From Paenibacillus spiritus (GTDB lineage: Bacteria; Bacillota; Bacilli; Paenibacillales; Paenibacillaceae): a DNA stretch of 64,000 bases. The first letter of the stretch is position 1. Each line of letters begins with the position of its first letter. The notes beneath the pieces were generated by a model that was given only the letters and a program-made list of their open reading frames with translations, did not search any database and had not been told where the DNA came from. The translations under genes and the position numbers were made by a program. Below are positions 25,266 to 33,779 of the stretch, piece after piece. The DNA is taken from assembly GCF_008710135.1 (NCBI RefSeq), contig NZ_VYKK01000015.1, forward strand, positions 310,001 to 374,000. The letters are read 5' to 3'.

Positions 25266-25400
25266 GGGTCATTATGAGCGTGGCCGCCATTTCCCCATTA
25301 TTTGCTATAATTTCCTGTACATCCACCGGCAGAGAGTGGAGATATTATGATCCGGGGAAAAATTTCAGAAAAGGGATATGCCCGGATAAGGTGGAGGCCT

Positions 25401-26534
25401 ATGAGACGAAGCATCTGCACCCAATACCGTTCCAAACTTATTGCTGTAATCGTAGCTATAACCCTTCTGTCTCTGTCGGCAAGAGCGGCGGCTGACGGTC
25501 TAACCGATGCGGAGCATGAAATCCAACCGGCGCTGGAGGACTTGTACAAGGCCAGAGCCGAGGCGTTTGTCAATCAGGATATTCAGAAACTCAAAGACTA
25601 TTACCTGGATGAGAAGATCAGCCGGATCGCTCTGGAGCATGAGCATAACCAAATTCAATACCTCAATAAGTGGTCTGACAAAAGAGCGATTCAGCTGACC
25701 CATTCCCAATGCGCGATCCGGATTATCCGCCAGCGGATTACCGGGGATCGGGCGGTCGTCTCCCTGGTCCAATCCCACCGGATTGGATATATGTATGAGA
25801 ACCGGTTTTTGCCGGAGCAATTTTTCGGTGTGGGAACCAGACATTTTATTACTTTAAAAAAGAAAGACGGACGATGGAAGGTATCCAGGGAATGGTATCT
25901 GGACCCTCTGGACGAGAATCCCAAGAAGATATCCGATGGCCCAGACGGGTTAGCCCCTTCGGTTAAGGCTAAATCCTCCGAGCCTCCGAAGAGCCAAAAG
26001 TATAACCGCAAGCGCGCGGTCGAGTATGCCAACAAGTATGCCGGAGCCGCATGGGGAGCGGGAAACCGTCACCGATACAATCCGAAATACTTGGATTACA
26101 CCAGTAAAGGCGGGGACTGTACCAACTTTGCTTCCCAAATCATAGGAGATTCGGAAGGCGGAGGGTTGCCGGCGAGAGGGAATTGGCGCTATTTCGATCG
26201 TTCAGGCGGTACTCAGACCTGGGTTCAGACCGATTCTTTCAGCCGGTTCCTGATCGGTTCCGGTTACGGGAAGCTTCTTGCCAAGGGAACCTATGAGCAG
26301 ATTACCAGGCCGTCCGACCAATACCCGGACAGCGCCATTTCGTCGCTGGAGCCGGGAGATCTGATCGGGTATATCCTGCATAATAACGATACGGACCATT
26401 TCTCTGTGGTGGTCGGATTTGATGACTATGGTTATCCGCTGGTTAATTCGCATACGGCCGACCGTTACCGGGTCCCGTTTGATTTAGGGTGGGACAGCGA
26501 GACCCGATATCAGCTGTTTCATATCCGGGACTAA
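25401..26534 (+). CDS. secreted amidase-like protein (Amidase_6 / CHAP-like cysteine hydrolase)
   Basis: 377 residues from ATG 25401 (GGTGGAGG upstream). Residues 8-32 form a signal peptide (LIAVIVAITLLSLSARAAADG). About 40-190 resemble an NTF2-like or unclassified region. The C-terminal domain has the Cys-protease-like pattern of Amidase_6: RAVEYANKYAGAAWGAGN, Cys in GGDCTNFASQIIG, His in DTDHFSVVVGFDDYG, and a terminal Asn-His in LVNSHTADRYRVP. Probably acts on peptidoglycan or peptides outside the membrane. The neighbouring LTA-synthase-like and flippase genes support a cell-surface setting. Confidence 0.82.
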   Translation: MRRSICTQYRSKLIAVIVAITLLSLSARAAADGLTDAEHEIQPALEDLYKARAEAFVNQDIQKLKDYYLDEKISRIALEHEHNQIQYLNKWSDKRAIQLTHSQCAIRIIRQRITGDRAVVSLVQSHRIGYMYENRFLPEQFFGVGTRHFITLKKKDGRWKVSREWYLDPLDENPKKISDGPDGLAPSVKAKSSEPPKSQKYNRKRAVEYANKYAGAAWGAGNRHRYNPKYLDYTSKGGDCTNFASQIIGDSEGGGLPARGNWRYFDRSGGTQTWVQTDSFSRFLIGSGYGKLLAKGTYEQITRPSDQYPDSAISSLEPGDLIGYILHNNDTDHFSVVVGFDDYGYPLVNSHTADRYRVPFDLGWDSETRYQLFHIRD

Positions 26535-26607
26535 GCTTGTCAGCATATGAGGGGTTCCCTGTCATACACATAGAGATAACCATCTTTAGGTGAGGCAGGA
26601 GGAGAAG

Positions 26608-28092
26608 ATGAGGATACCCCGGCTGCTTAAGCAATGGGCGATCAGAGCCGGCGCCATGCTCGCAGTGAAGCTGATTGGACTCGTCGGCCGTGTAATCCTT
26701 ACGCGGATCATCGGTGCAGAAGGAATCGGCCTGTATCAGATTGCGTATTCCTTTTACGGATTTCTCCTCATGCTTACGAGCGGATTTCCCACGACGCTTG
26801 CTATGGCAACGGCGAAGGGGCCTAAACAGGGATGGAGGGTACTCATCCGGGTATCCCAATGTCTGATTCTGTGCTGCGGCCTGCTTAGTCTGGCCGTATT
26901 CTGGTGCCGGAAGGACATCGCCGTCCTCCTGGGCAACGCGGAGCTGGAGTACGCCATTCACAGTCTTGCCTTGTCTTTATTTGCAGTTCCGCTGCTGGGA
27001 TTGGTGCGCGGATATTTGCAAGGAATGAAGCAGTTCGGGATCATAGCGCTCTCCGAGATCGTGGAGCAATCCGTTCGGTTCCTCTGCATGCTCCTTCTGA
27101 TTGGCCAATTCTTGTCTCTCGGCGTCGCGCAGGCTATGGGATACGGGTTATACGGCACCTTCGCGGGCGCATTTATCTCCTTTAGTCTGCTGACGCTCTT
27201 TATCTCGGTTAATAAGGACAAGATGCCCTCCAACAGAACCGGTGACGCCTTCATTACCCTTTCCTGGTTCGCAAAAACTTCGCTGGCGATCTCCGCTACC
27301 CGGTTGTTTGTACCGCTGTCTGAATTTCTGGATGCGCTTATTGTTCCGAACCGTCTTATAGCGGCGGGCTACAGCGCTGCTGAATCCACCGCTATTTACG
27401 GAGTTGTGTACGGCATGGCGGTCCTCGTGGTGTATGCTCCCACCCTGTTCACCGGAGCGCTTAGTCATATCTTAACGAGCCATATGGTGGCCGAGTCGCA
27501 GCGGGGGAAGAACGTCACCTTCATGGCGTTATGCAGGACGGCCTTCAGTACAAGCTGGATCTGGGGAGGCGTCACTGGTTTATTCTTATTTGTGTATGCG
27601 GAAGAACTGTCCTTCTATATCTTTCATACCGACAGTGCAAGTCAGGTGATTCGGCTTCTCGCTTGGATTCCCCTGATTGTGGGCTTTCGCGAAGTTTCTA
27701 CGAGCGTTCTATGGGCGGAGGATATTCGGAAGAATCCTTTCCTTGGTCTTCTTACGGGAATCGCCTGTTCGATCGTATGCCAATTCACTTTGGTGGGGAT
27801 TCCCGGCTTTGGATACAAGGGGGCGGCCATAGCCATTTTGGTGCTTGAAGGCATGGCGACCCTTTGGAATTTGAGCGTTCTCCGCAACAAGCAGATTACC
27901 GTGGCGGGCATGGCGAAGCCCTTGCTTATGGATTTGGCTTTTGGACTTCTGGTACTGTTGGGAATCATTCACTTCTTTCATCCGCAATCCGGAAGCCTAT
28001 TGAGCCTGTGGCGCTTCGTGCAGGTCATTGTGGTCTACTTCACCGCCTCGGGGATCTATATGTATTATCGCGGTGTACGAAAATTCATGTAG
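26608..28092 (+). CDS. MOP-superfamily flippase, SpoVB/polysaccharide type
   Basis: 494 residues, about 14 membrane helices. ATG 26608 follows AGGAGGAGAAG; an earlier in-frame GTG lies inside that SD. N-terminal VKLIGLVGRVILTRIIGAEGIGLYQIAYSFYGFLLMLTSGFPTTLAMATA is the pattern of stage V sporulation protein B and related lipid-linked-sugar flippases. SpoVB relatives translocate lipid-linked precursors needed for spore cortex peptidoglycan. Whether this is the true SpoVB or a paralogue for another polymer cannot be told. Confidence 0.82.
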   Translation: MRIPRLLKQWAIRAGAMLAVKLIGLVGRVILTRIIGAEGIGLYQIAYSFYGFLLMLTSGFPTTLAMATAKGPKQGWRVLIRVSQCLILCCGLLSLAVFWCRKDIAVLLGNAELEYAIHSLALSLFAVPLLGLVRGYLQGMKQFGIIALSEIVEQSVRFLCMLLLIGQFLSLGVAQAMGYGLYGTFAGAFISFSLLTLFISVNKDKMPSNRTGDAFITLSWFAKTSLAISATRLFVPLSEFLDALIVPNRLIAAGYSAAESTAIYGVVYGMAVLVVYAPTLFTGALSHILTSHMVAESQRGKNVTFMALCRTAFSTSWIWGGVTGLFLFVYAEELSFYIFHTDSASQVIRLLAWIPLIVGFREVSTSVLWAEDIRKNPFLGLLTGIACSIVCQFTLVGIPGFGYKGAAIAILVLEGMATLWNLSVLRNKQITVAGMAKPLLMDLAFGLLVLLGIIHFFHPQSGSLLSLWRFVQVIVVYFTASGIYMYYRGVRKFM

Positions 28093-28124
28093 GAACATCG
28101 ACGTTCATTCGAGGTATGTATGAG

Positions 28125-28149
28125 AACCCGCGCCCGGCGCGGGTTTTTG
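28125..28149 (+). terminator. intrinsic terminator after the flippase
   Basis: AACCCGCGC stem with GCGCGGGTT (loop CCG), followed by TTTTT. The same AACCCGCGC stem recurs in two other terminators in the window. Confidence 0.9.
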
Positions 28150-28205
28150 AGTTATATGCAGAACGCCAGGAAAATAGTGGTTGTCCCGGTTATTCCGAGC
28201 CGATG

Positions 28206-28248
28206 TTGACAAGGTGCGATACCAGCTATAATATACCCATAGGGGTAT
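28206..28248 (+). promoter_or_regulatory. promoter with CsoR/CstR-type operator
   Basis: TTGACA (28206-28211) and TATAAT (28227-28232, 15-nt spacing; TAATAT two bases later gives 17) form a sigma-A promoter. Immediately downstream, ATACCCATAGGGGTAT (28233-28248) is a pseudo-palindrome of the kind bound by CsoR/CstR regulators. It covers the expected transcription start, so bound regulator should repress. Confidence 0.75.
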
Positions 28249-28281
28249 TGGTAACCGAAACTGAAGAGGAGATAATCAGGC

Positions 28282-28551
28282 ATGGAATATAACTATCCGG
28301 ATGACATCAAGACCCGGCTTCGCAGAATCGAAGGTCAAATTCGCGGCGTGCTGCGCTTAATGGAAGAGGGCAAGTCCTGCAAGGAAGTGGTGTCGCAGCT
28401 GTCTGCGGTCCGCAATGCTTCCGACAGAGCGCTGGCTCAAATTGTGGCGGATAATCTGCAGCGGTGTATCCTGGAGGACCAAGAAAGCGGGAACCCCGAT
28501 CCAGGCAAGATGGTCAAAGAAGCCGTTGAACTGCTGGTGAAAAGCAGATAA
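28282..28551 (+). CDS. cstR: CsoR-family repressor, CstR-type (persulfide sensor)
   Basis: 89-residue all-helical DUF156 regulator. Two Cys are conserved: in EEGKSCKEVVSQL and in VADNLQRCILED. Copper-sensing CsoR proteins have a His four residues before the second Cys; here that place is Asn (NLQRC). This is the pattern of CstR, which reacts with hydropersulfides to link its two Cys and leave DNA. The operator directly upstream and a downstream rhodanese support sulfur rather than copper sensing. It probably represses itself and the rhodanese. Confidence 0.82.
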   Translation: MEYNYPDDIKTRLRRIEGQIRGVLRLMEEGKSCKEVVSQLSAVRNASDRALAQIVADNLQRCILEDQESGNPDPGKMVKEAVELLVKSR

Positions 28552-28579
28552 ATAGAGGAAACAGAAGGAGAGAATCGAA

Positions 28580-28897
28580 ATGGCATTTCAAATTCCGAAA
28601 GAGATCTTACCCCAGGACGTCGCCAGACAATTGAACGAAGGGAAGGCGCTCCATGTGCTGGACGTCCGCGAACCGGCCGAATGGGCGGAGGGGCATGTAG
28701 AAGGAGCCAAGCATATTCCGCTGAGCCAACTGGTGGAACGGCATCACGAGTTGGACCCGAATCAAGAGGTCATTATTATGTGCCGCAGCGGAAATCGCAG
28801 CGGTCTGGCCTGCGAGCTGCTGCATGAGAAAGGCTATAAAGTGGTCAATATGACGGGTGGACTCAATGATTGGACAAGTAAACTTGTCCGGGGTTGA
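28580..28897 (+). CDS. single-domain rhodanese (thiosulfate/persulfide sulfurtransferase)
   Basis: 105 residues, ATG 28580 after AGAAGGAG. Full rhodanese fold: LHVLDVREPAEWAEGHVEGAKHIPLSQL, then the active loop MCRSGNRSG with the catalytic Cys, and the closing GYKVVNMTGGLNDW. The Cys should carry a persulfide. Encoded 28 bp after the CstR-type regulator, it is probably part of a small sulfide/persulfide detoxification unit whose further members are missing or decayed (see the remnant at 28935). Confidence 0.88.
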   Translation: MAFQIPKEILPQDVARQLNEGKALHVLDVREPAEWAEGHVEGAKHIPLSQLVERHHELDPNQEVIIMCRSGNRSGLACELLHEKGYKVVNMTGGLNDWTSKLVRG

Positions 28898-28934
28898 TGA
28901 ATCTCGATGACCGTCCCGGCGCTTACTTATTTGA

Positions 28935-29063
28935 ATCGCGCGGAATGGTCTTCCGGGGCTGGACGTGGGTCCCCAGGCTCATCTCCTGGAGGTCAGGAAC
29001 GCGAACGAATATTGGGAGGGACATATAGCGGGATCTGAAAGACAAGCTTCCTTGCTGCGTGTA
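28935..29063 (+). pseudogene. remnant of a second rhodanese-containing gene (CstB-like?)
   Basis: Between a TGA at 28932 and a TAG at 29061 the frame reads IARNGLPGLDVGPQAHLL then EVRNANEYWEGHIAGS. This is plainly the entry strand and helix of a rhodanese domain, truncated before the catalytic loop. There is no start codon or SD, and the frame then degenerates. The preceding GL...V...L pattern resembles the linker between metallo-beta-lactamase and rhodanese parts of persulfide dioxygenases, as expected in cst operons. Read as the decayed end of such a gene. Confidence 0.5.
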
Positions 29064-29088
29064 TAGATCAGAGCCGGCAAGAAGATTT

Positions 29089-29119
29089 AGACCTCATGGA
29101 ATTGAGGTCTTTTTCTTTT
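29089..29119 (+). terminator. intrinsic terminator of the cstR-rhodanese unit
   Basis: AGACCTCA / TGAGGTCT 8-bp stem with a 6-nt loop, then TTTTCTTTT. Confidence 0.85.
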
Positions 29120-29230
29120 GCATAGTACTTTTTCACAAAACCCGTATTTTGTACATATGTATAGCCGACATGCTTTAAGGCCTATCCAACAATCATTTGA
29201 TTGTAATATATATAGTCCGTAGAAAATAAT

Positions 29231-29268
29231 AAGGCAGATCAACTAATATATCGTTGGTGGTCTGCCTT
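29231..29268 (-). terminator. terminator of the receptor-peptide pair
   Basis: AAGGCAGA paired with TCTGCCTT, extended by CAAC/GTTG across a small bulge. On the minus strand it is followed by ATTATTTTC. It lies 29 bp after the peptide-gene stop. Confidence 0.7.
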
Positions 29269-29296
29269 TGTACATCATTTTACTATATAGATGAAT

Positions 29297-29455
29297 CTAA
29301 AACCCCATACCATGATTGTTTAAACTAATTAGATTCGTCCCCGTACTTGAATTGCTATTTGAAGCTAGTCCTTCGCTACTATCTGCAAAAGCAGTGGTAG
29401 CAATGCTAATGATAAGAATCAGAGCAAAGATCATTGAAAGAAATGTTTTTTTCAT
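29297..29455 (-). CDS. secreted Phr-like signalling pre-peptide, 52 aa
   Basis: ATG 29455 lies inside the 3' end of the receptor gene (50-nt overlap, different frame) with GGAGTGTTAGAAG before it. The product begins MKKTFLSMIFALILIISIA, a classic Sec signal with Lys2-Lys3 and a hydrophobic core. It reaches a signal-peptidase-type AFA at residues 22-24, followed by a polar 28-residue tail ending NLISLNNHGMGF. Size, signal, overlap with a helical receptor and the polar C-terminus are the hallmarks of Phr/arbitrium-type peptide precursors, usually trimmed to the last 5-10 residues and re-imported by Opp. The mature sequence is not known. Confidence 0.75.
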   Translation of the reverse strand: MKKTFLSMIFALILIISIATTAFADSSEGLASNSNSSTGTNLISLNNHGMGF

Positions 29456-30284
29456 CTTCTAACACTCCTTCTAAAATAGTTAACAACTGCATTCTGTAGT
29501 TCTCTTCCTGATCAACCCGAGCGTACTCTCTAAAGGCCTCATAAAGAGCAACATTTTTCTTGAATGCTGTGTTGTCTTTAAGTTTAACACTATATTCCAA
29601 ACCTTCCAAAGTACTTTTTAAGGCATCAGAGAAATTTTTTTTTCTAAACTTGTAGAGCGAACTAAGATACAAATACTCGGTAAAATATCTAATATTCACA
29701 ATATTATCGTGACAATGTACTTTCACTTCTTCTAATGAACTGTTAAATTCGTTTATTATCCAGTCTATATCAAAATTATTTTTCAGCGCGGCTTCAAAAA
29801 GAGTAATGATACCAGCGAGCACCTCAAGAACGTCTTCTTTCCTCTTGCGGATATGTTTAACATATACCGGTAATACTTCTTCCTTTCCTTCCAGCAAGTC
29901 TAAAGTAAATTCATTCCCTTCAGCAAAAGACTTAAAATTACTGATGATGTCTATATCCCTTTCATTTGAGCAAATTATCCAAGACAGATCCTTATACTTT
30001 TCAATACATTTTCTTGATTCTTTATAGAATCCTTGCTTCTGAAGCGAGATTCCTTTAGCCAGTTGGCTAAAACCTAAGTAATACGATAAGGGTCTGTTAT
30101 ATGTGTGCGATCCCGTATCACTGTAGTCTTTTAGTTGGATAGAATATAATCTATAGGCTTCGTCATATAGCTTATTTGCAATTGCTATCATGGGACGCCA
30201 ATCTTCATATGAGTATGTCAATTTAAGCATGCGTGTCAGTGCATCTAAATCGTCAATATCTCTCAAGTCAAGATCGACCAACAT
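29406..30284 (-). CDS. Rap/AimR-like (RRNPP) peptide receptor without HTH
   Basis: 292 residues, entirely helical. ATG 30284 follows GGGGTGATT and matches the N-terminus of the paralogue at 40803-41684; the longer frame to 30341 does not. It shares long blocks with that paralogue (IDDLDALTRMLKLTY, EDWRPMI, FFEAALKNNF-like, VNIRYFTEYLYLSSLY, FKKNVALYEAFR). TPR-like helical hairpins fill the protein. No N-terminal helix-turn-helix is visible, so it probably acts on a protein partner, as Rap proteins do, rather than on DNA. The overlapping peptide gene is its likely ligand source. Base composition is markedly AT-rich. Confidence 0.72.
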   Translation of the reverse strand: MLVDLDLRDIDDLDALTRMLKLTYSYEDWRPMIAIANKLYDEAYRLYSIQLKDYSDTGSHTYNRPLSYYLGFSQLAKGISLQKQGFYKESRKCIEKYKDLSWIICSNERDIDIISNFKSFAEGNEFTLDLLEGKEEVLPVYVKHIRKRKEDVLEVLAGIITLFEAALKNNFDIDWIINEFNSSLEEVKVHCHDNIVNIRYFTEYLYLSSLYKFRKKNFSDALKSTLEGLEYSVKLKDNTAFKKNVALYEAFREYARVDQEENYRMQLLTILEGVLEDEKNISFNDLCSDSYH

Positions 30285-30365
30285 AATCACCCCTAAAATA
30301 CCATTTAAACCCAGTGTATAACAGAATATTACTGTGGTCAAATAGATTTGACATATGATTACGAT

Positions 30366-30396
30366 GAAAAAGGCTCCGTTCCTTTAAACGGAGCCT
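30366..30396 (-). terminator. terminator of the taurine-pathway operon
   Basis: AGGCTCCGTT / AACGGAGCCT 10-bp stem with a 6-nt loop; on the minus strand it is followed by TTTTTC. It lies 50 bp after the aminotransferase stop. Confidence 0.9.
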
Positions 30397-30447
30397 CACG
30401 TTACGGGGTTAGCCCCATTTATAGAGTAGACCTTTCTTCTCTATCTT

Positions 30448-31803
30448 TCACAGACTGTAAATTGCTTCTTTAATTGTACGTATCAAAAAAACAAGATCAT
30501 CTTCCTCAGAAGAGAGCGGAGGGGCGATAATGAGCACATTGCTGAAGCCTGGGACAGTCTCACCATTTCTTCCTATGATGACTCCCTTTTGCTTACAAGC
30601 AGCAATAACTTGACCCATGACGGCTTCGGATACGGGCGTCTTTGTCGCTTTATCCTCAACGAGTTCGATACCATACAGGAAGCCTACGCCGCGGACCTCC
30701 CCTACGTTCGGATGGGAAATTAGTTGGTGAAGACGACCTAGAATTTGTTGGCCGTAATGGTCCACTCTCGATACGATATTTTCTCTCTCAATAATTTCGA
30801 TATTCTTCCGTGCCACCGCACAAGAGGCAGGGTGACCGCCGTATGTGGACACATGCCGGAACGACTGATTTGGCCCCGTTCCTTTGAATTTGTCGTAAAT
30901 TTCTTCCTTGACGGACGTCGCACCAAGCGGAAGATAGCCACTTGTCAGCCCTTTCGCCATCGTGATGATGTCTGGCTGTACTCCTTCAGAGTGCATGAAT
31001 CCGAACATCTTGCCTGTGCGCCCATAGCCAGACACCACTTCATCCATAATGAGAAGCACATCGTATTTCTTGCAAATCTCCGCGACGCGCTGCAGATAAC
31101 CATCCGTAGGTATGATAACGCCACCACCCGAGATGAACGGCTCCATAATGACTGCCGCGATTGTGCCTGCTCCTTCCCAGATGATCGTCTGCTCCAGCAT
31201 ATCCGCTGCTTTCATATCCGCGTCTGCCGTATCGCCGAACATCGAACGATACCTATAGGGAGGCTCCACATGCAGGAAACCGGGTGCTGGAGGATCATAG
31301 TGAAAGCGTCGATTGGCCTGCGCTGTAGCACTTAAGGCTCCCAGCGTACTGCCATGGTAAGCCCGATAACGGGATATGAATTTGTACTTTCCGGGATTAC
31401 CGTTCTGCGCATGATATTGCCGGGCGATCTTAAATGCAGTCTCGTTAGCCTCGGATCCGCTATTGGAGAAGAACGTCTTGTAGATCCCTCCTCCCAGCAG
31501 TTCACTGATCTTGGCAGAAAGTTCGATTGCCGGTTCATGGCTCAAAGTTAGCGGAGAATAGGATAACTTCATCATCTGTTCAGCAGCCGCTTCTACGATT
31601 TCCCGTCTCCCGTGGCCCAGATTCAAGCACCACAGGCCTGAGACCCCATCGAAATAGCGGTGGCCTTCGGTATCATAGAACCAAGAACCTTCCCCAGACG
31701 CCGCGATCATAGGGCTTTGTTTACCCGAGTCTTTATATAACGCATGCCACAGATAGTTTTTGTCTTTCTCAATCAGTTCCAGTTGCTTGTCTCCGGTGCT
31801 CAT
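30448..31803 (-). CDS. tpa: class III omega-aminotransferase, probably taurine:pyruvate aminotransferase
   Basis: PLP enzyme of 451 residues. Key features are RYFDGVSGLWCLNLGHGRREIVEAAAEQ, the PLP-phosphate loop NSGSEANETAFKIAR, the ring-binding Asp in LLIMDEVVSGYGRTG, and the Schiff-base Lys in TMAKGLTSGYLPLGA. This subgroup uses pyruvate as acceptor. Candidate donors are taurine, beta-alanine or a diamine. Downstream-pathway neighbours (alanine dehydrogenase, TauE/SafE exporter, aldehyde dehydrogenase) match the known taurine-nitrogen route giving sulfoacetaldehyde and alanine, so taurine is preferred. ATG 31803 follows AGAAGGGGAG. Last gene of its operon. Confidence 0.78.
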   Translation of the reverse strand: MSTGDKQLELIEKDKNYLWHALYKDSGKQSPMIAASGEGSWFYDTEGHRYFDGVSGLWCLNLGHGRREIVEAAAEQMMKLSYSPLTLSHEPAIELSAKISELLGGGIYKTFFSNSGSEANETAFKIARQYHAQNGNPGKYKFISRYRAYHGSTLGALSATAQANRRFHYDPPAPGFLHVEPPYRYRSMFGDTADADMKAADMLEQTIIWEGAGTIAAVIMEPFISGGGVIIPTDGYLQRVAEICKKYDVLLIMDEVVSGYGRTGKMFGFMHSEGVQPDIITMAKGLTSGYLPLGATSVKEEIYDKFKGTGPNQSFRHVSTYGGHPASCAVARKNIEIIERENIVSRVDHYGQQILGRLHQLISHPNVGEVRGVGFLYGIELVEDKATKTPVSEAVMGQVIAACKQKGVIIGRNGETVPGFSNVLIIAPPLSSEEDDLVFLIRTIKEAIYSL

Positions 31804-31832
31804 TACAATCTCCCCTTCTGTTATATTTGGCG

Positions 31833-32963
31833 TCAGGATACAGCTTCCTGCGCGACAAGCTTATCTAACGATGTATAAGGTACTCTCAGTTCCAGGGCAA
31901 CGGCTTTAAATGTCACAGCCCCTTGGAACGTATTCACGCCTTCCGCAATGGATGGATTACGGAGTACAGTTTCTTTAAATCCGCTATTTGCAATATAAAG
32001 TCCATATTGACTCGTTACATTGGCCAAGGCGTAAGTTGATGTACGGGCAACAGCTCCCGGCATGTTGGCCACGGCATAGTGAACGACGCCGTGCTTTACA
32101 TAGGTGGGCTGATCGTGAGTAGTTGTATGATCCACGGTCGCGATAGATCCGCCTTGATCGATAGCAACGTCAACGACTACAGAACCCGGCTCCATCTCCT
32201 TGATCATGGCTTCGGTAACAAGTTGCGGCGCTCTGGCTCCTGGTATCAAGACTGCGCCAATCAGGAGGTCGGCCCTTTTGACCTCTTCAGCAATATGGAA
32301 CCGGTCGGAGATAACGGTCTGCACTCTCCCTTCGAACAGATCGTCAAGCTGTCTCAGTCTCTCAGGATTAACGTCCAGGATAGTAACGTTCGCGCCTAAT
32401 CCGAGTGCCATTCTTGCCGCGTTCGTCCCTACAACGCCGCCTCCAATAATCACGACGTTAGCTGCCTTAACACCAGGCACTCCGCTGATCAGAATTCCCT
32501 TCCCATCCTGAAACTTCTCCAGAGAATGAACTCCGACCTGAACGGACATTCTGCCCGCCACCTCACTCATCGGTGTCAACAGCGGCAAGCTTCCGTTGTC
32601 CAATTGAATCGTCTCGTACGCAATCGAGGTTACCTTCTTCGCGATAAGTTCCCGAGTAAGATCCGGCTCTGCGGCAAGATGCAGATATGTAAACAGAATC
32701 ATTCCTTCGCGGAAGTAGTTGTATTCTTCTTTTTGCGGCTCTTTCACCTTCATAACCATCTCTGCCGACCAAGCCTCACTAGCGGAAGAAACGATTTGGG
32801 CTCCTGCCTGGATATAGGCTTCGTTCGTAATTCCACTTCCAAGTCCTGCGTTATTTTCAATCCAAACCTCGTGGCCTGCGGTGACGAAAGAGAACACGCC
32901 TGCCGGTGTTATTGCAACCCGGTTCTCGTTATTTTTAATTTCTCTTGGTACGCCAATAATCAT
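31833..32963 (-). CDS. ald: alanine dehydrogenase
   Basis: NAD-dependent oxidation of alanine to pyruvate and ammonium. 376 residues from ATG 32963 (GAGGAG upstream; an earlier GTG lies in the SD). Family markers are [22 protein letters not shown], Lys in [29 protein letters not shown], the NAD-binding [30 protein letters not shown], and [11 protein letters not shown]. In this operon it would recycle the pyruvate used by the aminotransferase and release the amino nitrogen as ammonium. Confidence 0.95.
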   Translation of the reverse strand: MIIGVPREIKNNENRVAITPAGVFSFVTAGHEVWIENNAGLGSGITNEAYIQAGAQIVSSASEAWSAEMVMKVKEPQKEEYNYFREGMILFTYLHLAAEPDLTRELIAKKVTSIAYETIQLDNGSLPLLTPMSEVAGRMSVQVGVHSLEKFQDGKGILISGVPGVKAANVVIIGGGVVGTNAARMALGLGANVTILDVNPERLRQLDDLFEGRVQTVISDRFHIAEEVKRADLLIGAVLIPGARAPQLVTEAMIKEMEPGSVVVDVAIDQGGSIATVDHTTTHDQPTYVKHGVVHYAVANMPGAVARTSTYALANVTSQYGLYIANSGFKETVLRNPSIAEGVNTFQGAVTFKAVALELRVPYTSLDKLVAQEAVS

Positions 32964-32990
32964 AATTGAATGGCTCCTCACTGATTAGAA

Positions 32991-33746
32991 TTAAAAGATT
33001 AATAAAATTCCGGTAATGAATATAATGGCATGAATCACGACATAGAAAGACTTTTCTGAAATTTTTTCATTTAGCCTCTTTCCTACGTAACCGCCCGCAT
33101 AGATGAATGGGACAAACAGCAGGACAAGCAGGAGATTTCGAACCGACAACACACCCAATGTCAGATAAGAAACCACTTTCACTGTATCCATCACTGCCAG
33201 CAGCATTGCAATGTTGGCAGTAAACTGCTTCTTACCGACAGAGGAATCGCGTACAAATATTAGAATTAAGGGCAGTCCGCCCGAGTTCGCTGTTGCACCG
33301 ACGAAGCCGGAGGCAGTGGCTCCCAGCTGATGGATCACAGCTTTCGTCTTGCCGTGTTTTGGAGGATCATCGACTTCAGGCGTTCGCTTTCTCTTCCGGG
33401 CCCACAGCAGCAGCACCCCCATGGTGACTGCGCCGATGCCAATAGCTGTCTTCAGAATCCGTTCATCGACATAGGCTAACATCAAGGTTCCTGCCGCCGT
33501 TCCAACTATCCCCATCGGAAGCATTCTCGCAATTAGCCCCCACTGGATGGATTTCCGATGTACACTCGCCCCAGTAAAATTACTGAACCATAGAATGGGA
33601 GCAAGCAGTGTCGTCGCTGTTGTAGATGGAACAAAAAGGGTTAAAATGGGGTTCAGCAGCATTCCCGCTCCAAAACCGAAGCCAGCTTTCGCCAGACCGC
33701 TGAGTACCGCAAACAGAAGGAGCACGGCCCCGAGACTAACGCTCAT
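32991..33746 (-). CDS. TauE/SafE-family sulfite/sulfonate exporter
   Basis: 251 residues, about eight membrane helices in two repeats. The first is LSGLAKAGFGFGAGMLLNPILTLFVPSTTATTLLAPILWFSNFTG; the second, VGATANSGGLPLILIFVRDSSVGKKQFTANIAMLLAVMDTVKV. Members export sulfite (TauE) or sulfoacetate (SafE), among other organosulfur anions. ATG 33746 follows GAGGAGG. It is sandwiched between aldehyde and alanine dehydrogenase genes with gaps of about 30 bp, so it should remove the sulfonated end product, most simply sulfoacetate. Confidence 0.85.
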   Translation of the reverse strand: MSVSLGAVLLLFAVLSGLAKAGFGFGAGMLLNPILTLFVPSTTATTLLAPILWFSNFTGASVHRKSIQWGLIARMLPMGIVGTAAGTLMLAYVDERILKTAIGIGAVTMGVLLLWARKRKRTPEVDDPPKHGKTKAVIHQLGATASGFVGATANSGGLPLILIFVRDSSVGKKQFTANIAMLLAVMDTVKVVSYLTLGVLSVRNLLLVLLFVPFIYAGGYVGKRLNEKISEKSFYVVIHAIIFITGILLIF

Positions 33747-33779
33747 TCCTCCTCAGCTCCTCTAACTCCGCTCCACAGT

